Positions 1-6,215 of a stretch of 7,455 bases of DNA are shown here, piece by piece. Both the position numbers and the translations under genes were made by a program. The stretch comes from Lysobacterales bacterium. GTDB lineage: Bacteria > Pseudomonadota > Gammaproteobacteria > Xanthomonadales > SZUA-36. Below the pieces are notes generated by a model that saw only the letters and a list, made by a program, of their open reading frames with translations, was not told the origin of the DNA and made no database searches. The stretch spans positions 1 through 7,455 of the forward strand of contig SHZL01000135.1 in the NCBI GenBank assembly GCA_009692275.1. The letters run 5' to 3'. Position 1 is the first letter of the stretch. Each line of letters opens with the position of its first letter.

Positions 1-906
1 GTTGCCGCCAAAGGTATTGAAATAGTGGAACTTGCGTGAAAACGCCTCGGCGATGGCCGGTGTAGTGACCACCGCAGCCAGCGGATGGCCATCCCCGATG
101 GGTTTGCCGAGGGTCACGATGTCCGGGATCACCCCCGAGTCTGCAAAGCCCCACATATGATCGCCGAGACGGCACAGCCCTGACTGGACTTCATCCGCAA
201 CGCACAGGCCGCCAGCCGCGCGCACTTGCTCATACGAAGATTTGAAATAGCCTTCAGGTGCAGTAAACAGGCCGCAGGCGTCAAAAATTCCGTCAAACAG
301 CAGCATGGCCGGCTTGCGCCCGCGCCGGTCCAACTCCTCGATGGCATCACCCACCAGGGTGGCATACTTCAGCCCCAGGTCGGCTTCGCCATAGCGGAAG
401 GTACCACGGAGCCCGTCGGGAGGTTCGACGGCAACGAGGTAATCGGGGCGATCCGCGGCCGGATATTCAGCCGTGGAGAGTTCCGTTACCACCATGGAAT
501 TGCCGTGGTAGGAATCCCTGCTGACAATCGCGCCGTCATTGCCGGTGACTGTGCGGGCAATGCGAAACGCCAGGTCATTGGCCTCAGTACCGGTGCAGAC
601 AAACATGCATACCTTGAGATCACCAGGGAAGGTGGCGCCCAATCGTTCGGCGTAACGCACCACTTTCTCGTGCAGGTAACGGGTATGGGTATTGAGGGTC
701 GCAGCCTGCTCACTCAAAGCCTTGACCACGTGCGGGTGGCAATGCCCCACGGATGCCACGTTGTTGTAGCAATCGAGGTAACGCTTGCCGTCGACATCAA
801 ACAACCACACGCCTTCCCCGCGCACGAGGTGAACCGGCTTGCTGTAAAACAGACGGTAGGCCGGGCCCATGGCGCGCTGGCGCCGGCTGAGCAGATCTTC
901 CTGCAT
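1..906 (-). CDS. Class III PLP-dependent aminotransferase / phospho-lyase-like enzyme (3' end outside window)
   Basis: The reading frame is open to the window edge; about 302 residues are visible and the C-terminal third is missing. Landmarks counted from the ATG at 906: the cofactor-phosphate loop CTGTEAND, the YHGN motif, DEVQSG with the PLP-nitrogen aspartate near residue 238, the Schiff-base lysine near 268 in TLGKPIGDGHPLAAV, and FNTFGGN at the edge. The lysine context GKPxGxGHP is typical of the AGXT2L/ETNPPL/PHYKPL subgroup, which eliminates phosphate and ammonia from phosphorylated amino alcohols instead of transaminating. An ATG at 942 overlaps the kinase stop as ATGA, but the ATG at 906 has a far better ribosome site (AAGGAG six bases upstream), so I chose 906. 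A kinase and an MFS transporter lie directly upstream in the same direction, consistent with a kinase-then-lyase pathway. Fold and PLP chemistry are secure. The phospho-lyase assignment is an inference from motif and neighbour, and a true omega-aminotransferase remains possible. Confidence 0.9.
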   Translation of the reverse strand, partial: MQEDLLSRRQRAMGPAYRLFYSKPVHLVRGEGVWLFDVDGKRYLDCYNNVASVGHCHPHVVKALSEQAATLNTHTRYLHEKVVRYAERLGATFPGDLKVCMFVCTGTEANDLAFRIARTVTGNDGAIVSRDSYHGNSMVVTELSTAEYPAADRPDYLVAVEPPDGLRGTFRYGEADLGLKYATLVGDAIEELDRRGRKPAMLLFDGIFDACGLFTAPEGYFKSSYEQVRAAGGLCVADEVQSGLCRLGDHMWGFADSGVIPDIVTLGKPIGDGHPLAAVVTTPAIAEAFSRKFHYFNTFGGN

Positions 907-912
907 GTCCTT

Positions 913-918
913 CTCCTT
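913..918 (-). promoter_or_regulatory. Shine-Dalgarno site deciding the aminotransferase start
   Basis: On the minus strand AAGGAG sits six bases before the ATG at 906. It lies inside the short extension that would be translated from the alternative ATG at 942, which has no comparable site of its own. Confidence 0.6.
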
Positions 919-938
919 GATTCCTGTTGTCTGCGTGT

Positions 939-2012
939 TCATGCGCAAGCCACCCGCAAATTCTTCCCGAACTCCCCGCCATCCAGCGCGGCCAGTGCCT
1001 TGAGGCTGGCCAGGACACCCGGCATATCAGCACTGATAAAGTCCGGAGGATGTCGCATAGTACGCTGGCGGAACTCACTTAATTGCAACGTCAGGATTTG
1101 GCGGGCGATCATCAAGTCCAGCAGCAGGTCAGTATCATGTGCCGCCAGCGGCGTCACTCGGTGAAAACCGCGGCACAGGGCCGCAGCTATTGCCGAAGGT
1201 GCTTCGCTCCCTTCGCTAAAGAAAGCAGCAGTGACTGCCAGGTCTGCGATCAGCGGGCCATGAACCATGTCCCCGAAATCTATCACACCGGCCACGTGCT
1301 CGGAGCTGGCCGAGTCGCGCAGCAAATTGGCGCCGTGGGCGTCCTGGTGAATGATCTGGTGGGGCAGGCGTTTGAGCGCGGGAAAGGTGCTGGTTTCCAG
1401 GCGTTGCAGGATGGGCCCGACCAGGTCCCCGACATCCGCCGGGAGCAAGCCCAGCAACTGGGGCCTGAAAATCAGGCCATTACTGCTGTCCCACGGCATG
1501 AAATGCCCTGCGGCGGGGTGGGAAAAGCCCTCCAGCGCGCGATTCAGCCGGGCCAGGAAAGCACCCACTCCCTCAAGGCCAGCCAGCGACGGCGGCGGGC
1601 CCTCCTGGTAGCGAATACCGGGCAGCCAGCTCAGCAGGCGCACCGCATGTTGACCCTTCTCACTTGCGGTGTGGTACACCACGTTGCCATCCAGGCCCCT
1701 GTGTTGGCGCGGCACCGGGATATCCCCATCCCGGCCGGCAATATGCAACAGCGCCTGCACCTGGAAATCAACCACTGCCGGATCCTCACCGGCAGATGAA
1801 ATCTTCAGTACAAACTGGCGACCATCCGCAGTGGTCACCCGGCTGTTCTGATCGCGTTCACCATCAAGCGGCTGAAACCTGCCTGCAATACCGAAACAGG
1901 AGCGGGCAATTTCGCGCAGGCGCTCCTCAGGCAATGTGGGCGGATCGAAGTTGAGATCCGCGAGGGTTAATTCGTGTTCGCTGGTGTTCATGGGTCGATC
2001 ATCATAGGCCAT
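939..2012 (-). CDS. APH-family small-molecule kinase, hydroxylysine-kinase-like
   Basis: Predicted cytoplasmic phosphotransferase of 357 residues with the choline/aminoglycoside kinase fold. Counted from the ATG at 2012: FVLKISS with the nucleotide-binding lysine near residue 70, the catalytic loop HQDAHGAN at about 222-229 (HxDxxxxN, catalytic Asp near 224), and the metal-binding VIDFGDMVHGP at about 243-253. The IDFGDM form with the following DLA resembles hydroxylysine kinase (HYKK/AGPHD1) and the kinase domain of bacterial kinase-aminotransferase fusion proteins. Here the two functions are separate adjacent genes. The start is ambiguous: ATG 2012 lies 11 nt after the MFS stop, ATG 1991 would give 350 residues, and neither has a clear Shine-Dalgarno. 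A still earlier ATG at 2087 would run into the MFS gene and adds an unconvincing tail. The stop at 939-941 overlaps a possible ATG of the next gene, suggesting translational coupling. The likely role is phosphorylation of a hydroxyl group on the substrate of the downstream lyase; drug resistance is unlikely from context. Confidence 0.85.
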   Translation of the reverse strand: MAYDDRPMNTSEHELTLADLNFDPPTLPEERLREIARSCFGIAGRFQPLDGERDQNSRVTTADGRQFVLKISSAGEDPAVVDFQVQALLHIAGRDGDIPVPRQHRGLDGNVVYHTASEKGQHAVRLLSWLPGIRYQEGPPPSLAGLEGVGAFLARLNRALEGFSHPAAGHFMPWDSSNGLIFRPQLLGLLPADVGDLVGPILQRLETSTFPALKRLPHQIIHQDAHGANLLRDSASSEHVAGVIDFGDMVHGPLIADLAVTAAFFSEGSEAPSAIAAALCRGFHRVTPLAAHDTDLLLDLMIARQILTLQLSEFRQRTMRHPPDFISADMPGVLASLKALAALDGGEFGKNLRVACA

Positions 2013-2023
2013 TGCATGGCGCT

Positions 2024-3226
2024 TCAAGCGGCCTGGCGCACCCTGTGCCTGACCTCGTTTCCCACCGCCGGGTTCAAAGGCACCCATTGCGACAGCACCA
2101 GCGCAACCACAGCCATGGCCGCGCCCAAAAGAAAAACCATGGCGGGTGAAACCAGCCAGATCAAGCCAAACGTAAAGGGGATGAATACCGCGGCAATGTG
2201 GTTGATGGTAAACGACACTCCTGCGCTGGAGGCGATGTCCGCCGCATCAGCAATTTTCTGGAAGTAACTCTTGATGGCAATCGCCATCGCGTACAGCAGT
2301 TGGTCCAGCACGAACAACACGGCCGCGAGCCACGCCACTTTGACAAACGCATAGGTGGTGAAAATGACGATCAGGCCCAGGTATTCCAGGGTCAGTGCAA
2401 CGCGTTCGCCAAAGCGGGTGATGAAGCGGCCAACCCAGGGCGCAGCAAACGTGTTCACCACGTGGTTGGCGAGGAACAGCAGCGCAATGTCCACGGCGCT
2501 GTAGCCAAATTTCTCCACCATCAGGAAGCTGGCAAATACCAAAAAGATCTGGCGCCGCGCGCCGCTCATCAAGGTCAGGGCATAGAACAACCAATAGCGC
2601 TGGCGCATGAGCAGGTGCTTGCGCTGCGCAACCTTCTGCGGAAACGCCGGAAACATCAGCCACGCAGCCAGGGTTAACAACACGGCAGACCCGCCAGCCA
2701 GCACGTAGAGGGCGGTATAAGAAAGGCCCAGGTACGACATGCCCAACCATACGCCGATGTAAGCAACCAGGGCCGCCAGGGAAGCGGCTGCCGATAACCG
2801 CCCCATCACCACCGGGGCCCGCACCGTATCTATCCATTGCATGGTCAGCGACTGCTGCACGGTATAGAAATAATGGAATCCCGTGGACATCAGCAGGGTG
2901 GTGAAATACAGGCCGTATTCCGTGGGCAGGAACCCGGTCAGCGCGACCCCTGCGCCAAGCAACAGGATCGAGAGCACGGTAAAGGTCTGTTCGCGCATGA
3001 TCAACAGCACCAGCACCGAGGTAAGGGCCAACAAACCCGGGATTTCGCGCACGCTTTGCAATATGCCGATCTCACGCCCGGTGAAAGCGGCCTTTTCAAT
3101 CACGAAGTTATTCAGCAGGACTTCCCACATCGCAAAAGACAGGGCGGCGGCAAAAGCCGTGAGCAACAGGAATACCTCGGGGTTGGCGGCCAGGCGATGG
3201 AAGGTGCGCATGCGGGTTTGATGCAT
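2024..3226 (-). CDS. Major facilitator superfamily (MFS) transporter
   Basis: Inner-membrane protein of about 400 residues with about twelve hydrophobic segments. In the first half they lie near residues 18-38, 63-78, 82-99, 105-120, 147-163 and 168-193, and the second half begins with RQRYWLFYALTLMSG. There is no cleavable signal peptide. A basic loop (QKVAQRKHLLMRQR) between the halves matches the usual MFS central cytoplasmic loop, and GRFITRFGER resembles the conserved loop between helices 8 and 9. It is the first gene of the minus-strand group and ends 11 nt before the kinase start, so it probably imports the substrate of the kinase/PLP-enzyme pair; export cannot be excluded. The start is uncertain: GTG 3241, ATG 3226 and ATG 3211 are in frame and none has a strong ribosome site. 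I took 3226 as a compromise; the first membrane helix is intact with any of them. Confidence 0.88.
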   Translation of the reverse strand: MHQTRMRTFHRLAANPEVFLLLTAFAAALSFAMWEVLLNNFVIEKAAFTGREIGILQSVREIPGLLALTSVLVLLIMREQTFTVLSILLLGAGVALTGFLPTEYGLYFTTLLMSTGFHYFYTVQQSLTMQWIDTVRAPVVMGRLSAAASLAALVAYIGVWLGMSYLGLSYTALYVLAGGSAVLLTLAAWLMFPAFPQKVAQRKHLLMRQRYWLFYALTLMSGARRQIFLVFASFLMVEKFGYSAVDIALLFLANHVVNTFAAPWVGRFITRFGERVALTLEYLGLIVIFTTYAFVKVAWLAAVLFVLDQLLYAMAIAIKSYFQKIADAADIASSAGVSFTINHIAAVFIPFTFGLIWLVSPAMVFLLGAAMAVVALVLSQWVPLNPAVGNEVRHRVRQAA

Positions 3227-3241
3227 TACGCATTGCAGCAC

Positions 3242-3428
3242 AGGCTAGCTGGCGCTTCAACCCGGGTGAATTGGGCCGGGATGATCACTCCCATTGCCCC
3301 TGGCTATCAATTCCATTGGAAAAAACAATTTCAACTATCCACGCATTGGGACTAAGGTGCATGTCAGAGGCATTTTGCCCCCGCATTCACCAATGCAGTT
3401 GATCACACACAATGGAGGTTTCACTACC
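3242..3428. promoter_or_regulatory. Divergent intergenic region with a perfect palindrome
   Basis: This spacer separates the leftward MFS operon from the rightward rubrerythrin operon and must hold both promoters. The clearest structured site is TTCCATTGGAA at 3311-3321, an 11-base palindrome around a single centre base, flanked by an A-rich run, which could be a regulator site. A weaker imperfect palindrome centred on TGATCA lies at 3278-3292. I could not find a -35/-10 pair good enough to name a promoter on either strand. Confidence 0.35.
3414..3418 (+). promoter_or_regulatory. Shine-Dalgarno site of the rubrerythrin gene
   Basis: GGAGG lies ten bases before the ATG at 3429. It fixes that start rather than the in-frame ATG codons at 3294 and 3393, whose added residues do not look like rubrerythrin sequence. 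Confidence 0.75.
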
Positions 3429-3845
3429 ATGGCACTTAAAGGCACCAAAACCGAACAGAATCTCAAGGACGCATTCGCCGGTGAATCACAGGCCAACCGG
3501 CGTTACCTTTACTTCGCACAGCGCGCCGATGTTGAAGGCTACAACGACGTCTCCGCCGTGTTCCGCTCCACCGCAGAAGGTGAAACCGGGCATGCTCATG
3601 GCCACCTCGAGTATCTCGAAGAATCCGGTGATCCGGCAACCGGCCTGCCCATCGGCCCCACGGCTTCCAACCTCAAAGCCGCCATTGCCGGTGAGACCCA
3701 TGAGTACACCGACATGTACCCCGGCATGGCCAAAGCTGCCCGCGCAGAGGGCTTTGACGAAATCGCCGACTGGTTCGAAACCCTGGCCAAGGCCGAGCGC
3801 TCACACGCCAACCGCTTCCAGAAAGCCCTGAACGAACTGGGTTGA
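3429..3845 (+). CDS. Rubrerythrin-family diiron protein lacking a rubredoxin domain
   Basis: A 138-residue ferritin-like four-helix protein. The expected diiron ligands are all visible: Glu19 (AGESQANRRY), Glu52 and His55 (EGETGHAHGH), Glu89 and Glu92 (GETHEY), and Glu123 with His126 (AERSHANRF). Classical rubrerythrins reduce hydrogen peroxide at such a centre and carry a C-terminal rubredoxin domain with two CxxC pairs. This protein ends at NELG right after the fourth helix and has no cysteine at all, so it is a stand-alone erythrin-like form that needs an external electron donor. It opens a rightward group with an Fe-S/CCG protein and a DUF3501 protein, a recurring proteobacterial neighbourhood. 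Peroxide detoxification is the family role; the physiological partner here is inferred. The start is set by GGAGG upstream. Confidence 0.93.
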   Translation: MALKGTKTEQNLKDAFAGESQANRRYLYFAQRADVEGYNDVSAVFRSTAEGETGHAHGHLEYLEESGDPATGLPIGPTASNLKAAIAGETHEYTDMYPGMAKAARAEGFDEIADWFETLAKAERSHANRFQKALNELG

Positions 3846-3855
3846 TTGCAGGCAG

Positions 3856-3906
3856 AACGTCACCCCTGCAGTTTAAACGTCACCCCTGCAGTTTAAACGT
3901 CACCCC
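3856..3906. repeat. 20-bp tandem repeat, two and a half copies
   Basis: The unit AACGTCACCCCTGCAGTTTA occurs at 3856-3875 and identically at 3876-3895. A third copy is cut after AACGTCACCCC at 3896-3906, where it runs into the neighbouring palindromic element. The part shared with that element is CGTCACCCC, so the tandem copies may have arisen by slippage or miscopying at its edge. It begins ten bases after the rubrerythrin stop. Confidence 0.9.
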
Positions 3907-3970
3907 GGGCTCGACCCGGGGTCCACGTTTAGCAGCACCAAGTGGATCCCGGATCAGGTCCGGGATGACG
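3898..3970. repeat. Inverted pair of 28-nt REP-like palindromic units
   Basis: Two 28-nt units, 3898-3925 and 3943-3970, are imperfect inverted repeats of one another (about 22 of 28 positions match by eye) with a 17-nt spacer. Each unit is itself a small hairpin: CCCCGGG/CCCCGGG-type arms around CTCGA in the left unit, and TCCCGGA/TCCGGGA around TCAGG in the right. The right unit read on the minus strand starts CGTCATCCCGGACCTGATCC, a repeat type widespread in proteobacterial intergenic DNA; translated, it gives the familiar VIPDLIRDP string. Its position between rubrerythrin and the Fe-S gene, 32 bases before that gene's ATG, means a strong RNA structure would form between the two messages and could damp or stabilise the transcript. 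That effect is an inference. Confidence 0.85.
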
Positions 3971-4002
3971 TCTTGGGTACAGCCTTTTATTGGAGAACAG
4001 TA

Positions 4003-5328
4003 ATGCGCGAAGGCAGCCTTGAAGCCCCGACCCGCCATGCCCTTGGCTGGCAGGAGCCGGAGTTTTATAGCGAAACAGCCCTGAATAAGGAGTTGGAGCG
4101 GGTGTTTGACATCTGCCATGGCTGCCGCCGCTGCGTATCTCTGTGCGATGCCTACCCTACCCTGTTCGACCTCGTGGACCAGTCCACCACCATGGAAGTG
4201 GACGGCGTCGCAAAAGAGGATTACGCCAAGGTCGTTGACCAGTGTTTCATGTGCGACCTGTGTTACCAGACCAAGTGCCCCTACGTGCCGCCGCACGAAT
4301 GGGCGGTGGATTTTCCCCACCTGATGCTGCGCGCCAAGGCAGTGCAGTTCAACAAGGGTGAACGCAAACTCAGCCACAAGCTGCTCAGCAACACCAAATT
4401 GCAGGAAGCAGTGGGTAATCTTCCGGTAATTGCTGAAATCCTCAACGCGGCCGCTGACAATACCGTGGTGCGCAAGGTGCTGGAAAAGACCCTGGACCTC
4501 GACCACCGCGCCCACTTACCAAAGTTCCATGCAAAAACGCTGCGACGCCGTGAGAAGAATCATGCCCCGGCGGCACTGAACATCCAGGCAGCAGGCCCAA
4601 CCCGTGGCAAAGCCGCTCTGTTCGTTACCTGTCATTGCAATTCCAAGACACCGGACATAGCCCAGGACCTGATGAGGGTGTTTGAGCACAATGGCATACC
4701 GGTGCGCCTGACCGCGCAAGAAGAATGCTGCGGCATGCCCAAGCTGGAGCAGGGCGATCTTAAAACCGTGGACAAATACCGCAAGACCAATATTCCCGAA
4801 CTGGTGCGCCTGATCGACGAGGGCTGGGACATCGTGGCGGCCATTCCTTCATGCGTATTGATGTTCAAACAGGAATTGCCCCTGATGTTTCCGCACGATG
4901 CCGATGTGCAGAAGGTGAAGCGGGCAATTTTTGATCCCTTTGAATACCTGCTGCACCGGCACAAGGCCGGGCTGTTGAATACTGAGTTTAAAGTGGAGTT
5001 GGGCAAAGTCGCCTGGCACGTGCCCTGCCACCAGCGGGTGCAGAACATCGGGCCCAAGACCAGGGATGTCCTGGCTCTGGTGCCCGGCACGGAAATCGAA
5101 ATCATCGAGCGCTGCTCCGGCCACGACGGCACCTACGGTGTGCGCGCCGGAACCTACGACAGGTCGCAAAAGATAGCCCGCCCCGTGATCAGCCGCGTGC
5201 AGAAAATGGCCGCAGACTACCTCGTATCCGACTGTCCAATGGCAGCCACGCAAATCGCCGATGGGCTGGAACTGAAACATGGCGAAACCAACCCGCTGAG
5301 CCTGCTGCGCAAGGCGTACGGGATATAG
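4003..5328 (+). CDS. Heterodisulfide reductase-related Fe-S protein with two [4Fe-4S] motifs and CCG domains
   Basis: A 441-residue protein resembling GlpC/HdrD/LldF-type oxidoreductase subunits. Counted from ATG 4003: an N-terminal ferredoxin module with C38xxC41xxC44xxxC48 and C81xxC84xxC87x4C92P, predicting two [4Fe-4S] clusters. Two cysteine-rich CCG-type modules follow: VTCHCN (C210, C212) with ECCGMP (C242, C243) and PSC (C284), then VPCHQR (C342), RCSGHDGTYG (C371) and SDCPM (C411). The second module has CSG where a canonical domain has CCG. There is no signal peptide or membrane helix, so it should be cytoplasmic or peripheral. GGAG seven bases upstream supports ATG 4003 rather than the in-frame TTG at 3973. 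Set between rubrerythrin and DUF3501 genes, it is the obvious candidate electron carrier for the rubredoxin-less rubrerythrin; that pairing is inferred. It is not a true heterodisulfide reductase by context, as no HdrA or HdrB partner is present. Confidence 0.9.
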   Translation: MREGSLEAPTRHALGWQEPEFYSETALNKELERVFDICHGCRRCVSLCDAYPTLFDLVDQSTTMEVDGVAKEDYAKVVDQCFMCDLCYQTKCPYVPPHEWAVDFPHLMLRAKAVQFNKGERKLSHKLLSNTKLQEAVGNLPVIAEILNAAADNTVVRKVLEKTLDLDHRAHLPKFHAKTLRRREKNHAPAALNIQAAGPTRGKAALFVTCHCNSKTPDIAQDLMRVFEHNGIPVRLTAQEECCGMPKLEQGDLKTVDKYRKTNIPELVRLIDEGWDIVAAIPSCVLMFKQELPLMFPHDADVQKVKRAIFDPFEYLLHRHKAGLLNTEFKVELGKVAWHVPCHQRVQNIGPKTRDVLALVPGTEIEIIERCSGHDGTYGVRAGTYDRSQKIARPVISRVQKMAADYLVSDCPMAATQIADGLELKHGETNPLSLLRKAYGI

Positions 5329-5348
5329 CAGTACGAGCTCCCGCGGGC

Positions 5349-5432
5349 GTAAACGCGCCTTGCGCGCGACAGGACCAGTCGGCCGCAAAGCGGCCTCTTA
5401 CATGTAGGAGCGCGCCTTGCGCGCGATTTAGG
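5349..5432. repeat. Cluster of GTAG-type REP palindromes
   Basis: Three related hairpins fill the gap between the Fe-S and DUF3501 genes. Plus strand: a unit at 5349-5369 (GTAA head, CGCGC-CTT-GCGCG stem) and a unit at 5404-5426 (GTAG head, GA, GCGCGC-CTT-GCGCGC stem, GA). They share the 16-base string CGCGCCTTGCGCGCGA at 5354-5369 and 5411-5426. Between them, on the minus strand, lies 5379-5402 (GTAA head, GA, GGCCGC-TTT-GCGGCC stem, GA). The middle and right units are head to head around TTACATGTAG, the arrangement of a bacterial interspersed mosaic element. A GTAG/GTRG head followed by a GC hairpin is characteristic of REPs mobilised by RAYT transposases in Pseudomonas- and Xanthomonas-type genomes; no RAYT gene is in the window. 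Confidence 0.85.
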
Positions 5433-5447
5433 ATGGAGAGCATTACC

Positions 5448-6032
5448 ATGAAACCATTAGTGCGCGCAGACCTTCTGAGCCTGGAACAATACGCCGAGCA
5501 GCGTGCCCCCTTCCGCACCCGCGTGCTGGAGCACAAGAAGCACCGGCGGGTGGACATCGGCCCGAATTTTTCGCTGTACTTTGAGGACCGATTGACCATC
5601 CAGTACCAGGTGCAGGAAATGCTGCGCATCGAGAAAGTGTTCGAGGCTGCAGCCATCCAGGAAGAACTGGACACCTACAACCCGCTGATCCCCGACGGCA
5701 GTAACCTCAAAGCCACAGCCATGCTGGAATTCGAGGACGTCGATGTGCGGCGGCAACGCCTGGCGGAACTGGTGGAGATGGAACACACCGTCTGGGCGCA
5801 GGTGGCGGGTTACAAAAAGGTGTTCGCCATCTCCAATGAAGACCTGCAACGCTCCACGGACGAGAAAACCTCCGCCGTGCATTTTATGCGTTTTGAGTTT
5901 TCACCCGCCATGATCGGATCCTTGCGCGGCGGAGCAAACCTGTCTTTCGGGTCGGACCACCCCGCTTACCCGCACCAGGTCACGCTCGCTCCAGCAACCC
6001 GCGAAGCCCTGGTGCAGGACTTTGCTGGGTGA
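5448..6032 (+). CDS. DUF3501 family protein
   Basis: A 194-residue soluble protein recognised by its N-terminal signature: residues 1-50 read KPLVRADLLSLEQYAEQR, then a basic run (LEHKKHRRVDIGPNFSLYFE) and an IQYQVQEMLRIEKV segment, as in DUF3501 members. The middle is rich in acidic and aromatic residues (TAMLEFEDVDV, EMEHTVWAQVAGYKKVFA), and the C-terminus has a predicted beta-rich HFMRFEFSPAMI stretch. It has no cysteine, signal peptide or membrane helix. The ATG at 5448 is preceded by GGATGGAGAG with a seven-base gap; an ATG at 5433 falls inside that ribosome site and is unlikely to be used. DUF3501 genes are regularly found beside rubrerythrin and HdrD-like Fe-S genes, exactly as here, but no biochemical activity is established that I know of. 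I infer a role tied to the same redox system and do not assign a reaction. Confidence 0.88.
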   Translation: MKPLVRADLLSLEQYAEQRAPFRTRVLEHKKHRRVDIGPNFSLYFEDRLTIQYQVQEMLRIEKVFEAAAIQEELDTYNPLIPDGSNLKATAMLEFEDVDVRRQRLAELVEMEHTVWAQVAGYKKVFAISNEDLQRSTDEKTSAVHFMRFEFSPAMIGSLRGGANLSFGSDHPAYPHQVTLAPATREALVQDFAG

Positions 6033-6215
6033 CGCTGCAGTACGGTTGCCTGTTGCTGAAAAGGAGTCATCAGCCGCATCGCAGGTCGCCTAATTAATCA
6101 TTAGTCTCCGCGCGCCAATCTCTGCCAAAACGCGCCACCGTTTTCCTCTAGCCCATCAGCTATTCCACGGGCACTCTGGTTTGGATACAACCTAAATATC
6201 GTGTAACGGAATATT
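6033..6215. other. Non-coding spacer with an AT-rich distal part
   Basis: I see no convincing gene here. It contains the imperfect palindrome CTAATTAATCATTAG at 6090-6104. From about 6180 there is a markedly AT-rich stretch that runs into the toxin remnant. GAATATT occurs at 6209-6215 and again at 6233-6239, 24 bases apart, straddling the remnant's start; such spaced repeats could be operator half-sites for the antitoxin. No clear terminator follows the DUF3501 stop. Confidence 0.4.

Noticed and set aside
226..1164. Long plus-strand open frame of 312 codons
   Set aside because: It is antisense to the PLP enzyme and to the end of the kinase, both of which show clear catalytic motifs; its own translation has no recognisable domain.
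1083..1799. Plus-strand open frame of 238 codons
   Set aside because: Antisense shadow of the kinase gene; the minus-strand frame holds the HxDxxxxN and DFG-type motifs.
3294..3428. N-terminal extension of rubrerythrin from an upstream in-frame start
   Set aside because: GGAGG before 3429 and the family's normal N-terminus show the start is at 3429; the extension is spacer DNA.
3856..3906. Possible CRISPR or cloning-vector remnant (repeated GTTTAAAC and CCTGCAG strings)
   Set aside because: The copies abut with no spacers, so it is not CRISPR. Rare-cutter-like strings recur only because the 20-bp unit is duplicated, and the flanks are ordinary genomic sequence.
3880..4515. Minus-strand open frame of 211 codons
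   Set aside because: It is antisense to the Fe-S gene and ends in translated repeat DNA (VIPDLIRDP), a common artefact of this repeat type.
4849..5388. Minus-strand open frame of 179 codons
   Set aside because: Antisense to the cysteine-rich C-terminal half of the Fe-S protein, with no start signal or domain.
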